Source of the DNA: Clostridia bacterium
GTDB taxonomy: Bacteria > Bacillota > Clostridia > Oscillospirales > Acutalibacteraceae
Direction: 5' to 3'
Assembly: GCA_017550105.1 (NCBI GenBank)
Contig: JAFYLQ010000054.1
Coordinates: forward strand, 1 to 53,822
Length of the DNA stretch: 53,822 nt
The stretch's first letter is position 1, and each line of letters begins with the position of its first letter. Positions 7,156-15,981 of the stretch are shown one piece after another. Position numbers and translations under genes: made by a program. The notes beneath the pieces are model-generated. The model was given only the letters and a program-made list of their open reading frames with translations. It had not been told where the DNA came from and searched no databases.

Positions 7156-8937
7156 TTACTGAACGTTTTTCTTGAGTGTTTCAAGCTCTGCAGCAAGTAC
7201 GGGAGGAATCTTATCGCCGAATTTAGCGTAGAATTCTTCAATACCCTTTGCATCTTCCTGCCAGAGTTCTTTTTCAACTTCAAGAATGCTGTTGAGTGAA
7301 TCAATAGAAACTTCACCCTCGAGACCTTCAATGTTGATATCCTCAGCATAGGGGATATAACCGATTTCTGTTGACTTAGCGTCAACCTTGCCTTCGCAAC
7401 GGTCAATAATCCAATCAAGAACACGAAGGTTGTCGCCGAAGCCGGGCCACATAAAGTTGCCTTCGTCATCCTTACGGAACCAGTTAACGTTGAAGATTTT
7501 GGGAGCCTTTTCAGGATCAAGGTCTGCACCGATGTCAATCCAATGCTGCCAATAATCAGCCATATTGTAACCGCAGAAGGGAAGCATAGCCATGGGGTCA
7601 CGACGAACAACACCTACAGCACCAGCTGCAGCTGCAGTTGTCTCAGAAGCCATAATTGAACCAACGAATACACCGTGGTTCCAGTCACGTGACTGGTAAA
7701 CAAGGGGAGCAAGTTTAGCACGTCTGCCGCCGAATACGATAGCAGAAATCGGAACACCGTTGGGGTTCTCAAATTCTGAGCTAAGGCAGGGACAGTTAAC
7801 AGCAGGAGCTGTGAAACGGCTGTTGGGATGTGCGCCCTTTTCTTCGCTTTCCTGACCATTCCAGGGGTTGCCCTTCCATTCAACTGCATTTGCAGGAGGA
7901 TTCTTGTCAAGACCTTCCCACCAAACTGTGTTGTTGTCAAGGTTATGAGCAACGTTTGTGAAGATTGTGCCCTTCTTTGTTGAAGCAAGAGCGTTGGGGT
8001 TTGATTTTTCGTTTGTACCGGGAGCAACGCCGAAGAAACCGTTTTCAGGGTTAATAGCGTAAAGTCTACCGTCAGGACCTTTACGAATCCAAGAAATATC
8101 GTCACCTACGCACCATACTTTATAGCCCTTTTCTGCATAGATTTCGGGGGGGATAAGCATAGCAAGGTTTGTTTTACCGCAAGCAGAGGGGAATGCAGCA
8201 CAGATGTATTTAACTTCGCCTTCGGGGTTCTGGATACCGAGGATGAGCATATGCTCTGCCTGCCAGCCTTCCTTCCAACCCTGGTAAGAAGCAATACGAA
8301 GTGCGAAGCACTTTTTACCGAGAAGAACGTTTCCGCCGTAACCTGAGTTAACAGAGATAATTGTGTTGTCCTGAGGGAACTGACAGATGTATCTCTTTTC
8401 TTCGTCGATGTCGCAACGGCAGTGAAGACCACGAACCCAGTCGTTGCTGTCGCCAAGAACCTCAAGAACGTCCTTGCCAACTCTTGTCATAATAACCATA
8501 TTAAGAACAACGTAGATTGAGTCTGTAAGCTCAATACCTACTTTTGCAAAGGGTGAACCAACGGGACCCATTGAGTAGGGAATAACGTACATTGTTCTGC
8601 CCTTGTAGCTGTCACGAGCAATGTCGTAAAGCATTTCGTAAGCTTCAGCGGGGTCCATCCAGTTATTGGTGGGGCCTGCTTCTTCTTTAGAATTTGCACA
8701 GATGAATGTTCTGCCTTCAACACGAGCAACGTCGTTTACAGCAGTTCTGTGGAGATAACAATCGGGAAGAAGTTCCTGATTGAGTTTGATGAGCTCGCCT
8801 GTTGAACAAGCAGTAGCTCTGAGTTCTTCGATCTGTTCTTGTGAACCGTCAATCCAAACGATTTTGTCGGGCTTTACAAGCTCAACCTTTTCGTCGATCC
8901 AGGAAAGTACGCTTTTGTTTGATGTTAATGCTGACAT
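7156..8937 (-). CDS. pckG: Phosphoenolpyruvate carboxykinase (GTP)
   Basis: Converts oxaloacetate and GTP to PEP and CO2, or runs in reverse as a CO2-fixing step during anaerobic fermentation. The 593-residue protein has the GTP-type kinase loop FPSACGKTN (residues 249-257, with the reactive cysteine at about 253) and the NSGYGGN motif at 197-203. It has normal full length for the GTP family and is not the shorter ATP-dependent PckA type more common in Firmicutes. The ATG lies behind AGGAGG. A clean sigma-A-type promoter overlapped by a palindrome lies 57-85 bases upstream, so a regulator probably controls it. The coding DNA is unusually even in codon use, consistent with high expression. Confidence 0.95.
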   Translation of the reverse strand: MSALTSNKSVLSWIDEKVELVKPDKIVWIDGSQEQIEELRATACSTGELIKLNQELLPDCYLHRTAVNDVARVEGRTFICANSKEEAGPTNNWMDPAEAYEMLYDIARDSYKGRTMYVIPYSMGPVGSPFAKVGIELTDSIYVVLNMVIMTRVGKDVLEVLGDSNDWVRGLHCRCDIDEEKRYICQFPQDNTIISVNSGYGGNVLLGKKCFALRIASYQGWKEGWQAEHMLILGIQNPEGEVKYICAAFPSACGKTNLAMLIPPEIYAEKGYKVWCVGDDISWIRKGPDGRLYAINPENGFFGVAPGTNEKSNPNALASTKKGTIFTNVAHNLDNNTVWWEGLDKNPPANAVEWKGNPWNGQESEEKGAHPNSRFTAPAVNCPCLSSEFENPNGVPISAIVFGGRRAKLAPLVYQSRDWNHGVFVGSIMASETTAAAAGAVGVVRRDPMAMLPFCGYNMADYWQHWIDIGADLDPEKAPKIFNVNWFRKDDEGNFMWPGFGDNLRVLDWIIDRCEGKVDAKSTEIGYIPYAEDINIEGLEGEVSIDSLNSILEVEKELWQEDAKGIEEFYAKFGDKIPPVLAAELETLKKNVQ

Positions 8938-8974
8938 TATACATATCCTCCTGTAATAAAATATCCAAAATTAC

Positions 8975-9015
8975 CGATTATGTAATCGTAGATATAATAC
9001 AACATATTACGATTA
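8975..9015. promoter_or_regulatory. Operator-like inverted repeats around the pckG -10 box
   Basis: TAATCGTA (8983-8990) and TACGATTA (9008-9015) are perfect inverted repeats that bracket the -10 hexamer. A further CGATTA at 8975-8980 forms a second palindrome, CGATTATGTAATCG. This placement suits a repressor that blocks RNA polymerase. The regulator is unknown. Confidence 0.55.
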
Positions 9016-9022
9016 AATTCAA
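8994..9022 (-). promoter_or_regulatory. pckG promoter
   Basis: Read on the minus strand this is TTGAAT, 17 bases, then TATTAT, close to the vegetative sigma consensus. The expected transcript would have a leader of about 50 bases. The -10 box lies between the arms of an inverted repeat. Confidence 0.7.
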
Positions 9023-9184
9023 GCAATTTTTTTATAATTGTGTTATTTTTAACAATTTGTATAAACCTTTGGATATTTTTGCTTATGTTGTTATATTATT
9101 TCAAGCTTTTTGACGCAGTTAGTGTGGAAATTTGCCTTAAGAAACCGTGCGGTGTTCAACTCTTTTCGGCTATATTATGATATG

Positions 9185-9214
9185 AAAAAACGCACTGAAT
9201 ATTCAGTGCGTTTT
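9185..9214 (-). terminator. Terminator of the alpha/beta hydrolase gene
   Basis: A perfect palindrome, CGCACTGAAT/ATTCAGTGCG (9191-9210), is followed on the minus strand by six T. It lies 12 bases after the hydrolase stop. Confidence 0.85.
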
Positions 9215-9225
9215 AGTGTGTTTAA

Positions 9226-10200
9226 TCAAACTGTAACGGGTTCAACGTATTTGTCAATGAATTCAAATACCTTGGGCCAATAAATCTCGGGATGGAAAAG
9301 GTGTGAATTGGCGTGGTCAGCGTCAGGTATTGAAAGTTTTTCTTTTGGACAAGCTGCCGCGTTATAGTTAAGGTCCATCATTCTGTAAGGCACAAAATTG
9401 TCTACCTCACCATGAACGAACAGTGTAGGTGTTTTTGATTTAGCAAGTTGGTTTATAGCAGAGGCTTCTCTGAAACCAAAACCATTGACAAATTTGCTTG
9501 TGAAGGTTGCAGGTGTAAGTAAAGCGGCGGGGGCTGGGAATTTGAATTCTTCTTTAATTTCGTGGGTGAATTCATCCCAAACACTACTGAATCCGCAATC
9601 TGCGATACAACATTTTACATTATCGGGTAAATCCTCACCGGTTGTCATCATAACGGTTGCGGCACCCATTGAAACACCGTGAAGAATAATCGAGGGATTG
9701 TCATAAACAGTTACAAGATAGTCAATCCAATCAAGCATATCCAATCTGTCGAACCAACCCATGGTGATATGCTTGTGGTCACTTATATCATGTCCGCGTA
9801 ATACGGGGAAAAGTATATTGTAACCACGTTCATAATGATGTAAAGCGTAGCTACCAACTCTTTTGGGGCTGCTTGTATAACCATGAACGCAAATTGCCCA
9901 TTTATCAGAAGGCTCTTTAGCCTTTACTATGTAACCATGCAAGGGTCTGTTTTTGTAGTTTTTTATAACAATGTATTCTTTTTCCTGGGCATCAAACCAT
10001 TCTTCGCCTTCTTTGTCGAGAACAGCAACCTGTTCCTCTAAGGGGGTGAGTTGTGTTTTCTTTTTAGTTTCACCAATTTTTTCAAAAATTGGCTTTGAAG
10101 CTCTTGTGAGAACTAATTTATTGGATAAAAGTCCAAAACCTAAAAAAGCGGCGGCAGCCGTTGCGGATGTGCCTAAAAGAATTTTGGTAGATTTTTTCAT
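9226..10200 (-). CDS. Membrane-anchored alpha/beta hydrolase
   Basis: A 324-residue serine hydrolase of the alpha/beta fold. The nucleophile elbow HGVSMGAA puts the serine at about residue 177. CVHGYTSSP forms the oxyanion region, GEVDNFVP carries the acid, and PDADHANS the histidine. Residues 7-27 are a hydrophobic, Ala-rich segment behind a KK start, so the enzyme is probably tethered with its catalytic part outside. An upstream ATG at 10218 is in frame, but the AAAGGG ribosome site lies 9-14 bases before ATG 10200, so I chose the shorter form. The family (YqkD/BEM46-like) includes esterases and peptidases, and the substrate is unknown. It is a single-gene unit with its own terminator. Confidence 0.75.
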   Translation of the reverse strand: MKKSTKILLGTSATAAAAFLGFGLLSNKLVLTRASKPIFEKIGETKKKTQLTPLEEQVAVLDKEGEEWFDAQEKEYIVIKNYKNRPLHGYIVKAKEPSDKWAICVHGYTSSPKRVGSYALHHYERGYNILFPVLRGHDISDHKHITMGWFDRLDMLDWIDYLVTVYDNPSIILHGVSMGAATVMMTTGEDLPDNVKCCIADCGFSSVWDEFTHEIKEEFKFPAPAALLTPATFTSKFVNGFGFREASAINQLAKSKTPTLFVHGEVDNFVPYRMMDLNYNAAACPKEKLSIPDADHANSHLFHPEIYWPKVFEFIDKYVEPVTV

Positions 10201-10284
10201 TTTTATGCGCCCTTTCATTAATTGTGCTTTTTCAATTATACAATATTTGTCAAGAAAAATAAAGAGAAAAAAAGGAAAAATTTG

Positions 10285-10313
10285 TTGTTTTATAAATTTG
10301 TTTCTGTTATAAT
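10285..10313 (+). promoter_or_regulatory. Promoter of the divIVA-like gene
   Basis: TTGTTT, 17 bases, TATAAT: a good vegetative promoter ending 44 bases before the GTG start at 10358, which has an ACGGAGGT ribosome site. Confidence 0.65.
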
Positions 10314-10357
10314 TAACTCTATAGTGGTGTTTTATGCACAGTACGGAGGTAATCTAA

Positions 10358-11128
10358 GTGAGTGATATAGTTTTTAAAACAAAAGCCTTTGGTGGATACA
10401 ACAAAAAAGACGTTATGGATTACATTAACACTCTTCTTGCAGAGAAAAACGAGCTTAATAAAACCATTGCTTCTTTTGTTGATTCTAACACTAAGCTTGA
10501 GGCTGAGGTTCTCGAGTATAAGACCAAATGCGAAGAAATAGGTGAACTCAGAAGTGAGCTTGTTTCTGTTAAAGCACTTAATTCAGAGCTAAGTTCACAG
10601 ATTGACGTTAAGGAGACAGAAATCAAAAACCTTCTTTCAGAGGTATCTGAAAGAGATGATAAAATCCTCAAGCTCGAAAACACCGTTAGTGAAAATGTGA
10701 TGAGTGACGCCACTGAGGAAGAGATTGAGTTTTTACGTGCCGAGGTTCAAAAGCTTAAGGCGGAGTGTGAACGCTCAAGGGATATGGAGCGTCAGGTTGG
10801 TGCGGCTATGCTTGATGCAAGGGTTCACTCAGAGGAACTTGTTGAGGCTGCACGTGAACGAGCAAACAACGTTACAAAGGCAGTTTATGCCGCAATAGGT
10901 GATACTGCTGTCAAGATTGACGATTTATCCGATGGTATCGGCGAGATTGCCCGTGCTTTCACAAAATCTGTTGAAGAGGTTGAACTTCGCATAAAGGCAC
11001 TTACAGGTGATATGAGCAAAACTGCTCAGCTTCTTATTGCCGAAACAGGTGTTATTTCTGATTCTTCACGTGATGCAACGGGTGAAATTGAGTACAATTT
11101 CAATAAAGACGATGATACTGCATTATGA
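10358..11128 (+). CDS. DivIVA-like coiled-coil protein
   Basis: A 256-residue cytoplasmic protein with the DivIVA-type N-terminal membrane-binding segment (FGGYNKKDVMDYI at about residues 11-23). A long coiled coil (about 25-140) follows, then a second helical region (about 150-220) and an acidic tail. DivIVA family proteins bind negatively curved membrane at poles or septa and recruit cell division or wall factors. I infer a septal or polar scaffold here, but this could be a GpsB/DivIVA paralogue rather than the main DivIVA. It starts with GTG 10358 after GGAGGT. Its stop overlaps the next start by four bases (ATGA), which couples it to an unrelated-looking metabolic gene. Confidence 0.75.
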   Translation: MSDIVFKTKAFGGYNKKDVMDYINTLLAEKNELNKTIASFVDSNTKLEAEVLEYKTKCEEIGELRSELVSVKALNSELSSQIDVKETEIKNLLSEVSERDDKILKLENTVSENVMSDATEEEIEFLRAEVQKLKAECERSRDMERQVGAAMLDARVHSEELVEAARERANNVTKAVYAAIGDTAVKIDDLSDGIGEIARAFTKSVEEVELRIKALTGDMSKTAQLLIAETGVISDSSRDATGEIEYNFNKDDDTAL

Positions 11129-11652
11129 GTGAATATTATTTAAACACAAGCAATATTAATGAATGGGTGTCTGTTCTCAAAGCAGGTGACAAGGTTTACC
11201 TTTCGGGTACCATTTTCACCGCAAGAGATGCCGCTCATAAAAGAATAGTGTCTATAATTCAAAACGAAGGCGAATTGCCTTTTGAGTTAGCGGATTCCGT
11301 TATATACTATGCGGGTCCAACACCCCAAAAGAACAATCTTGCAATCGGTAGCATTGGTCCAACAACGTCTTCAAGAATGGACGGCTTTGCGCCGTTGCTT
11401 ATTCAAAAAGGTCTTAAAGCAATGATTGGCAAGGGCAACCGCTCCTCCGACGTTGTGGATGCAATGAAAGCTCATACCTGCGTTTATTTTGCCGCCATTG
11501 GCGGTGCAGGAGCCTTGTATTCACGTTGTGTTACTCAGTGTGATGTGGTAGCATTCCCTGAATTGGGTTGTGAATCAATTAAAAGGCTTGTTGTTAAAGA
11601 TTTTCCGATTGTTGTAGCAATTGATTCTCAGGGTAATTCACTTTATACATAA
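11125..11652 (+). CDS. Class I fumarase/tartrate dehydratase beta-subunit-like protein
   Basis: A 175-residue protein matching the Fe-S hydro-lyase beta domain. TARDAAHKR, YYAGPTP, IGSIGPTTSSRMD and MIGKGNRS are the usual substrate-binding motifs of FumA/TtdB-type enzymes. In two-subunit enzymes the beta chain pairs with an alpha chain that holds the 4Fe-4S cluster. No alpha gene is in the window. It is either encoded elsewhere or this protein has been put to another use. The start overlaps the divIVA-like stop (ATGA), and a GGTGAA-type site lies only weakly upstream, so it probably depends on translational coupling. Confidence 0.85.
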   Translation: MSEYYLNTSNINEWVSVLKAGDKVYLSGTIFTARDAAHKRIVSIIQNEGELPFELADSVIYYAGPTPQKNNLAIGSIGPTTSSRMDGFAPLLIQKGLKAMIGKGNRSSDVVDAMKAHTCVYFAAIGGAGALYSRCVTQCDVVAFPELGCESIKRLVVKDFPIVVAIDSQGNSLYT

Positions 11653-11667
11653 TTTTTTGAGGTGCGT

Positions 11668-12222
11668 TTGAAAAAATCTTACGATTATTTTAAGACGTTA
11701 AAGGATTTGTCCTACTGTGTTTACACGGTATATGCAAGGGCTGTTACAAATAATGATTTCAAAAAGACGTATATCAAATTTTTAGGGTTAAAAAACGAAT
11801 TATCCGAAAACCTTATTAAAGATTTTGTCACTCCGTTGGAGCGTGGTGACCTCTATAATTTGTCGTTTTGTATGCACAAGGAACTGTGGCAGATTGATGA
11901 ATTGTATAATTACAATTCACTTACTGATATCGGTTCCTTTTTGTATGTAAATCAGATTGGTGATTTGCTTCAAAAACAAAACGACGTGGTTGATTTATTA
12001 TTTCTTTCCAAGAATACCGAAAGGATATCCAAGTGTATTGACGAGGGTATGAATTTGTGCAATAGCGTAAAAAATCGTGTTCTGAAAAACGTCAGAATAG
12101 CTCTTCGCGAATCGGAGCAGCCCTTGATTACTTACGGCTTGAATTGTGCATATCTTACCTTACTTGAAAGTATTGATATCACCTTTTGTGAAATGGAAAG
12201 GATTTTGATTGTTAAAAGTTAG
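11668..12222 (+). CDS. DUF47/PhoU-like helical protein
   Basis: A 184-residue, all-helical protein. The segment FVTPLERGDLYNLS (residues about 50-63) is the signature of the DUF47 family, usually seen as FxTPxEREDIxxLS. DUF47 proteins resemble PhoU and normally accompany Pit phosphate transporters, perhaps binding metal or regulating uptake. There is no pit gene next to it. I chose TTG 11668 rather than GTG 11662 because the GTG lies inside the TTTGAGGTG ribosome site. The acidic metal-binding residues of the family are only partly recognisable (the usual Asp-Asp pairs are replaced), so this may be a divergent member. Confidence 0.6.
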   Translation: MKKSYDYFKTLKDLSYCVYTVYARAVTNNDFKKTYIKFLGLKNELSENLIKDFVTPLERGDLYNLSFCMHKELWQIDELYNYNSLTDIGSFLYVNQIGDLLQKQNDVVDLLFLSKNTERISKCIDEGMNLCNSVKNRVLKNVRIALRESEQPLITYGLNCAYLTLLESIDITFCEMERILIVKS

Positions 12223-12231
12223 GATGTTTTT

Positions 12232-14673
12232 ATGGATTTTATTAGCTTAAGAAAACAGTTAATTGAAAAGGATTTTTCAAGAATGAATGATATGCAAAGA
12301 CGTGCCGTTTTCAACGTTAATGGCGCTGTTCTTATACTTGCGGGTGCGGGTTCGGGCAAAACCACCGTTCTTGTAAACAGAATTGCATATCTCATAAAAT
12401 ATGGCAATGCTTACAAATCAGATTTTACATACAGACCCGTAACCGATGCGGAATGCGTTGCTTTGGAAAATTTTATCAATAATAACGGTGATTTACCTCA
12501 GGACGTTCAACGACTTCTGAGCGTTGATGCACCTGCACCTTGGCAGATTCTTGCAATTACATTTACCAATAAAGCGGCAAACGAACTTAAATCAAGGCTT
12601 GAAGCAATGCTTGGCGAAAAGGGTAACGACGTGTGGGCAAGTACATTCCACTCCTGCTGTGTTCGTATTTTACGCCGTGATGCGGAGCGTATCGGCTTTT
12701 CAAAGCACTTCACAATTTACGATACGGACGATTCCAAGCGTGTAATGAAAGAGGTTTTGCGCGTTCTTGACATCGATGAAAAGCGTCTTCCCGTAAAATT
12801 CGTTCTTTCTGAAATCGGCAAGGCTAAGGATTCGTTAATGTCACCTGAGCAGTATGCGGATTCCGTAAGCTATGATATAAATAAAAAGTTAATTGCTCAG
12901 GCTTTTGCAAAGTATGAAGAAATGCTCAAAAAAGCCGATGCAATGGACTTTGACGATATTATCGTGAATACCGTTAAGCTTCTTAAAGAAAATCCCGACG
13001 TGCTTGAATATTATCAAAGACGCTTCAGATACGTTATGGTCGACGAGTATCAGGACACAAACCACGCTCAGTACGTTCTTACATCATTACTTGCGGGCGG
13101 TTATAGGAATATCTGTGTTGTTGGTGACGATGACCAGAGTATTTATAAATTCCGTGGCGCAACAATTGAAAATATTCTTGATTTTGAAAATCAGTATGAC
13201 GAAAGTATGGTAATCCGTCTTGAGCAGAATTACCGATCTACTTCAATAATCCTTGATGCGGCTAATGCGGTTATAAAAAACAATCAGGGCAGAAAGGGTA
13301 AAACCCTTTGGACAGAAAAACAGGGTGGCGATAAAATCTGTGTTCGTCTTCTTACCGATGAACGTGACGAGGGCAGATACGTTGCCGATGAAATTCTTAA
13401 CGGGGTTGCTACAGGTCGCAAGCTTTCAGATTACGCTATTTTGTACAGAACCAACGCTCAGTCAAGCAGTATTGAACGTGCCCTTGTTTATAATGCGGTA
13501 CCTTACAAAATTTTTGGCGGTCATAAATTCTATGACCGTAAGGAAGTAAAGGACGTTCTTGCATATTTATCAGTAATTGCAAACCCCTCCGATACTGTTC
13601 GTATGCGAAGAATTATAAACGAGCCTAAGAGGGGAATCGGTGAGACTACAATTAACAATGCGGCTTCAATTGCCGACGGTCTTGGCTTAACCTTTTATGA
13701 CGTAATTTCTCACGCTAACGAATATCCCATGCTTTCAAGGGCTTCTGCTAAGCTTCTTGAGTTTACAAATCTTCTTAACACTCTTGCAGAGTCACTCGAG
13801 GAAAAGGAGATTCAGGATTTCTACGAGGACGTAATAACCTTGACGGGTTATATGCAGTATCTTGAGCTTGATAAAGAAACTGCAGAGGAACGCAAGGCTA
13901 ACGTAATGGAGCTTCTTGCAAACCTTCTCAGATATATGGAGGAAAATGAGGACGGCACCCTTACAGGCTTCCTTGAAGAGGTTGCTTTGATGACTGATAT
14001 TGATAATTATAACTCCGAGAATGAGTCGGTAGTTATGATGACACTGCACTCTGCCAAGGGTCTTGAATTCCCCGTTGTATTTATAGTTGGTGTTGAGGAG
14101 GGTCTTTTCCCTGGTAATCAAGTTATGTATGACCCCTCGGAGGTTGAGGAAGAGCGACGCTTGTGCTACGTTGGTATTACCCGTGCTAAGGAAAAACTTT
14201 ATATTACCAACGCACGTACCAGAATGATTTATGGCAATACCTCCGTTACAAGACCTTCTCGCTTCCTTAGTGAAATTCCCGATGAACTTATGGATTCCAA
14301 CCTTAATTCGCCTCAGCAGGGCTTCTTCGGTGGCTTTGGTACAAATAAAAACTATGGTTCATCCTTTGGTGGCGGCTTTAATCGTGATACCTCAAGGAAG
14401 GATGCTAACGTAAGCTATCAGCGTACAAGCAAACCATCTTCAACTGCTCACGGCTTCTCCCGTGGTGGCTTCAGCAATACTCCTAAAACCGAAAAGGCAA
14501 GTGCACCGACTCTTGATTACAAGGTGGGCGATATGGTCGAACACAAAACCTTCGGACAAGGGCTTATTGTCAGCGCTAATTCCGTTGGTGGTGATATGGT
14601 TCTTGAAATTGCATTTGATAATTGCGGAACCAAAAAGATTATGGCAAAAATGGCAAGACTTAAAAAGCTATAA
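12232..14673 (+). CDS. pcrA: ATP-dependent DNA helicase PcrA/UvrD
   Basis: A superfamily 1A 3'-5' helicase for repair and for clearing replication blocks. The 813 residues include AGAGSGKTT (motif I, 38-46), WQILAITFTNKAANE (Ia, 104-118), VDEYQDTNHAQY (II), GDDDQSIYKFRGA (III), LEQNYRS (IV), VMMTLHSAKGLEFP (V) and RRLCYVGITRAKEKLY (VI). Two features stand out. About 45 extra residues lie between motifs I and Ia (about 59-103), where Bacillus PcrA has a short loop. There is also a Gly/Ser/Phe-rich linker (about 690-770) before the C-terminal Tudor-like RNA-polymerase-binding segment VGDMVEHKTFGQG. The ATG follows AGGATG 10 bases after the DUF47-like gene. Confidence 0.95.
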   Translation: MDFISLRKQLIEKDFSRMNDMQRRAVFNVNGAVLILAGAGSGKTTVLVNRIAYLIKYGNAYKSDFTYRPVTDAECVALENFINNNGDLPQDVQRLLSVDAPAPWQILAITFTNKAANELKSRLEAMLGEKGNDVWASTFHSCCVRILRRDAERIGFSKHFTIYDTDDSKRVMKEVLRVLDIDEKRLPVKFVLSEIGKAKDSLMSPEQYADSVSYDINKKLIAQAFAKYEEMLKKADAMDFDDIIVNTVKLLKENPDVLEYYQRRFRYVMVDEYQDTNHAQYVLTSLLAGGYRNICVVGDDDQSIYKFRGATIENILDFENQYDESMVIRLEQNYRSTSIILDAANAVIKNNQGRKGKTLWTEKQGGDKICVRLLTDERDEGRYVADEILNGVATGRKLSDYAILYRTNAQSSSIERALVYNAVPYKIFGGHKFYDRKEVKDVLAYLSVIANPSDTVRMRRIINEPKRGIGETTINNAASIADGLGLTFYDVISHANEYPMLSRASAKLLEFTNLLNTLAESLEEKEIQDFYEDVITLTGYMQYLELDKETAEERKANVMELLANLLRYMEENEDGTLTGFLEEVALMTDIDNYNSENESVVMMTLHSAKGLEFPVVFIVGVEEGLFPGNQVMYDPSEVEEERRLCYVGITRAKEKLYITNARTRMIYGNTSVTRPSRFLSEIPDELMDSNLNSPQQGFFGGFGTNKNYGSSFGGGFNRDTSRKDANVSYQRTSKPSSTAHGFSRGGFSNTPKTEKASAPTLDYKVGDMVEHKTFGQGLIVSANSVGGDMVLEIAFDNCGTKKIMAKMARLKKL

Positions 14674-14680
14674 AAAAATA

Positions 14681-14714
14681 ACCTTCAGATTTTTCAATCT
14701 GAAGGTGCTTTTTT
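14681..14714. terminator. Bidirectional terminator between pcrA and the SEDS gene
   Basis: An 11-bp stem, ACCTTCAGATT/AATCTGAAGGT, has six T on its right side and an A-rich tract on its left (T-run on the minus strand). It serves two convergent genes, and the minus-strand stop codon lies in the T-run. Confidence 0.9.
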
Positions 14715-15891
14715 ATATTTCGGAGAATGGTGAGGCTATCTTTGTTAGTCTGAAATTTACTGCCTCACGTGAACGGTTAAATCTGTATATACTGAACACA
14801 AGACCAACGCCGATGTAAAGGCAAAGGGTACTTGTGCCACCTGCACTGTAGAAGGGCAGGGTAATGCCGATAACGGGTAAAAGCATAATGCACATACCAA
14901 TGTTTATTACAACCTGTGCCGCAATCATCGAAGCAATGCCGTAACAGGCAAGCTGTGATGAAAAGTCCCTTGCATTTTTGCCGGTTTTAATCATCATAAA
15001 GCAGATTGCAAACAGAAGACCTAAACATACAAGGCAACCAAAGAATCCTGTTTCTTCACCAATAGCGGTGAAAATAAAGTCGTTTTCGCTTTCGGGAACA
15101 ATACCGCCCTGTGTGTACGTGCCCTTGAAAAGACCTTGTCCGAAGAAGCCCCCTGAGCCCAAGGCGTTCAAGCCCTTTAACTGCTGATAGCTTTCAGCCT
15201 CAAATTCATCGGGCTTAATAAGTGCCAAAAATCTGTTTCTTTGGTAGTCGTCAAAAACATACATCCAAATAAGAGGGGATGCGGCAATTGCCAAAAGTCC
15301 GCCACCTGCAAAAAAACCGATATGAAGACCTGCAAAATAAAGCATTGCAATTGTCATAAATACGAAAACAAGTGCAGAACCCATATCACCCGTAAGAACA
15401 ACTAAGCCAATGGGAACAAGCGCATGAATACCTAAAAGTAATACAGAAAGAGGCTTGTTTATAGTGTCCCTGCAAAGTTCAAGATGCATAGCAAAGGTTA
15501 TAACGTAACCTATTTTTACAAGCTCCGAGGTCTGGAAGTAAATAGGACCGAAGGCGAGCCATGACCTTGCATCGGGTCGTGATTCGGGAGCAACACCAAA
15601 CAGAAGCGTTACAACCATTAACACAATGCTAACAATACCGATAATCGGCCATAGCTTCATTATCAGCTCGTAGTCAATTGCAGAAATTATAAGCGTTAAT
15701 ATGAGACCCATAACTGCGGCAATAATCATAACCGTAGCGTCACGGGATATAAACTGTCCGTCCTCAAGGTTGCATAACGTGGCGCTATGAACCATAAGTA
15801 TGCCGAAAATTGAAGCCGCCATAATCAGAAAGAAAAGAGGCTTGTTGGTTTCTGCTATAAAGCGTTTCGACAGGGAAAATATTTTTTTCAA
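14713..15891 (-). CDS. SEDS peptidoglycan polymerase (RodA/FtsW/SpoVE family)
   Basis: A 392-residue integral membrane protein with about ten membrane segments. It carries FQTSELVKIGY, LTGDMGSAL, AIGEETGFFGC and a C-terminal SAGGTS motif, all typical of the SEDS glycosyltransferases that polymerise lipid II with a class B PBP partner. The usual PDLGT reads GDMGS, still with the central Asp. No PBP gene or mre cluster is adjacent, so RodA, FtsW and SpoVE cannot be told apart here. The RodA-like SELVKI and single-gene layout make RodA my first guess. The start is TTG 15891 with AAGGGGG about 8 bases upstream and a consensus promoter before it. Confidence 0.85.
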   Translation of the reverse strand: MKKIFSLSKRFIAETNKPLFFLIMAASIFGILMVHSATLCNLEDGQFISRDATVMIIAAVMGLILTLIISAIDYELIMKLWPIIGIVSIVLMVVTLLFGVAPESRPDARSWLAFGPIYFQTSELVKIGYVITFAMHLELCRDTINKPLSVLLLGIHALVPIGLVVLTGDMGSALVFVFMTIAMLYFAGLHIGFFAGGGLLAIAASPLIWMYVFDDYQRNRFLALIKPDEFEAESYQQLKGLNALGSGGFFGQGLFKGTYTQGGIVPESENDFIFTAIGEETGFFGCLVCLGLLFAICFMMIKTGKNARDFSSQLACYGIASMIAAQVVINIGMCIMLLPVIGITLPFYSAGGTSTLCLYIGVGLVFSIYRFNRSREAVNFRLTKIASPFSEI

Positions 15892-15927
15892 GGCATTGCC
15901 CCCTTGATTTTAACAAGTAATATTGTT

Positions 15928-15956
15928 ATTATACATATATTAGATTTTTATTTCAA
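15928..15956 (-). promoter_or_regulatory. Promoter of the SEDS gene
   Basis: Minus strand TTGAAA, 17 bases, TATAAT, a near-perfect vegetative promoter 37 bases upstream of the TTG start. Confidence 0.75.
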
Positions 15957-15981
15957 GTGTTTTACTTTTTTTGAGGTATTT

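Noticed and set aside
7614-8480. Long open frames on the same strand, in another register inside pckG
   Set aside because: They have no ribosome sites, read as Leu/Thr/Ser-rich low-information protein, and overlap the fully conserved pckG frame. Such shadows come from its biased codon use.
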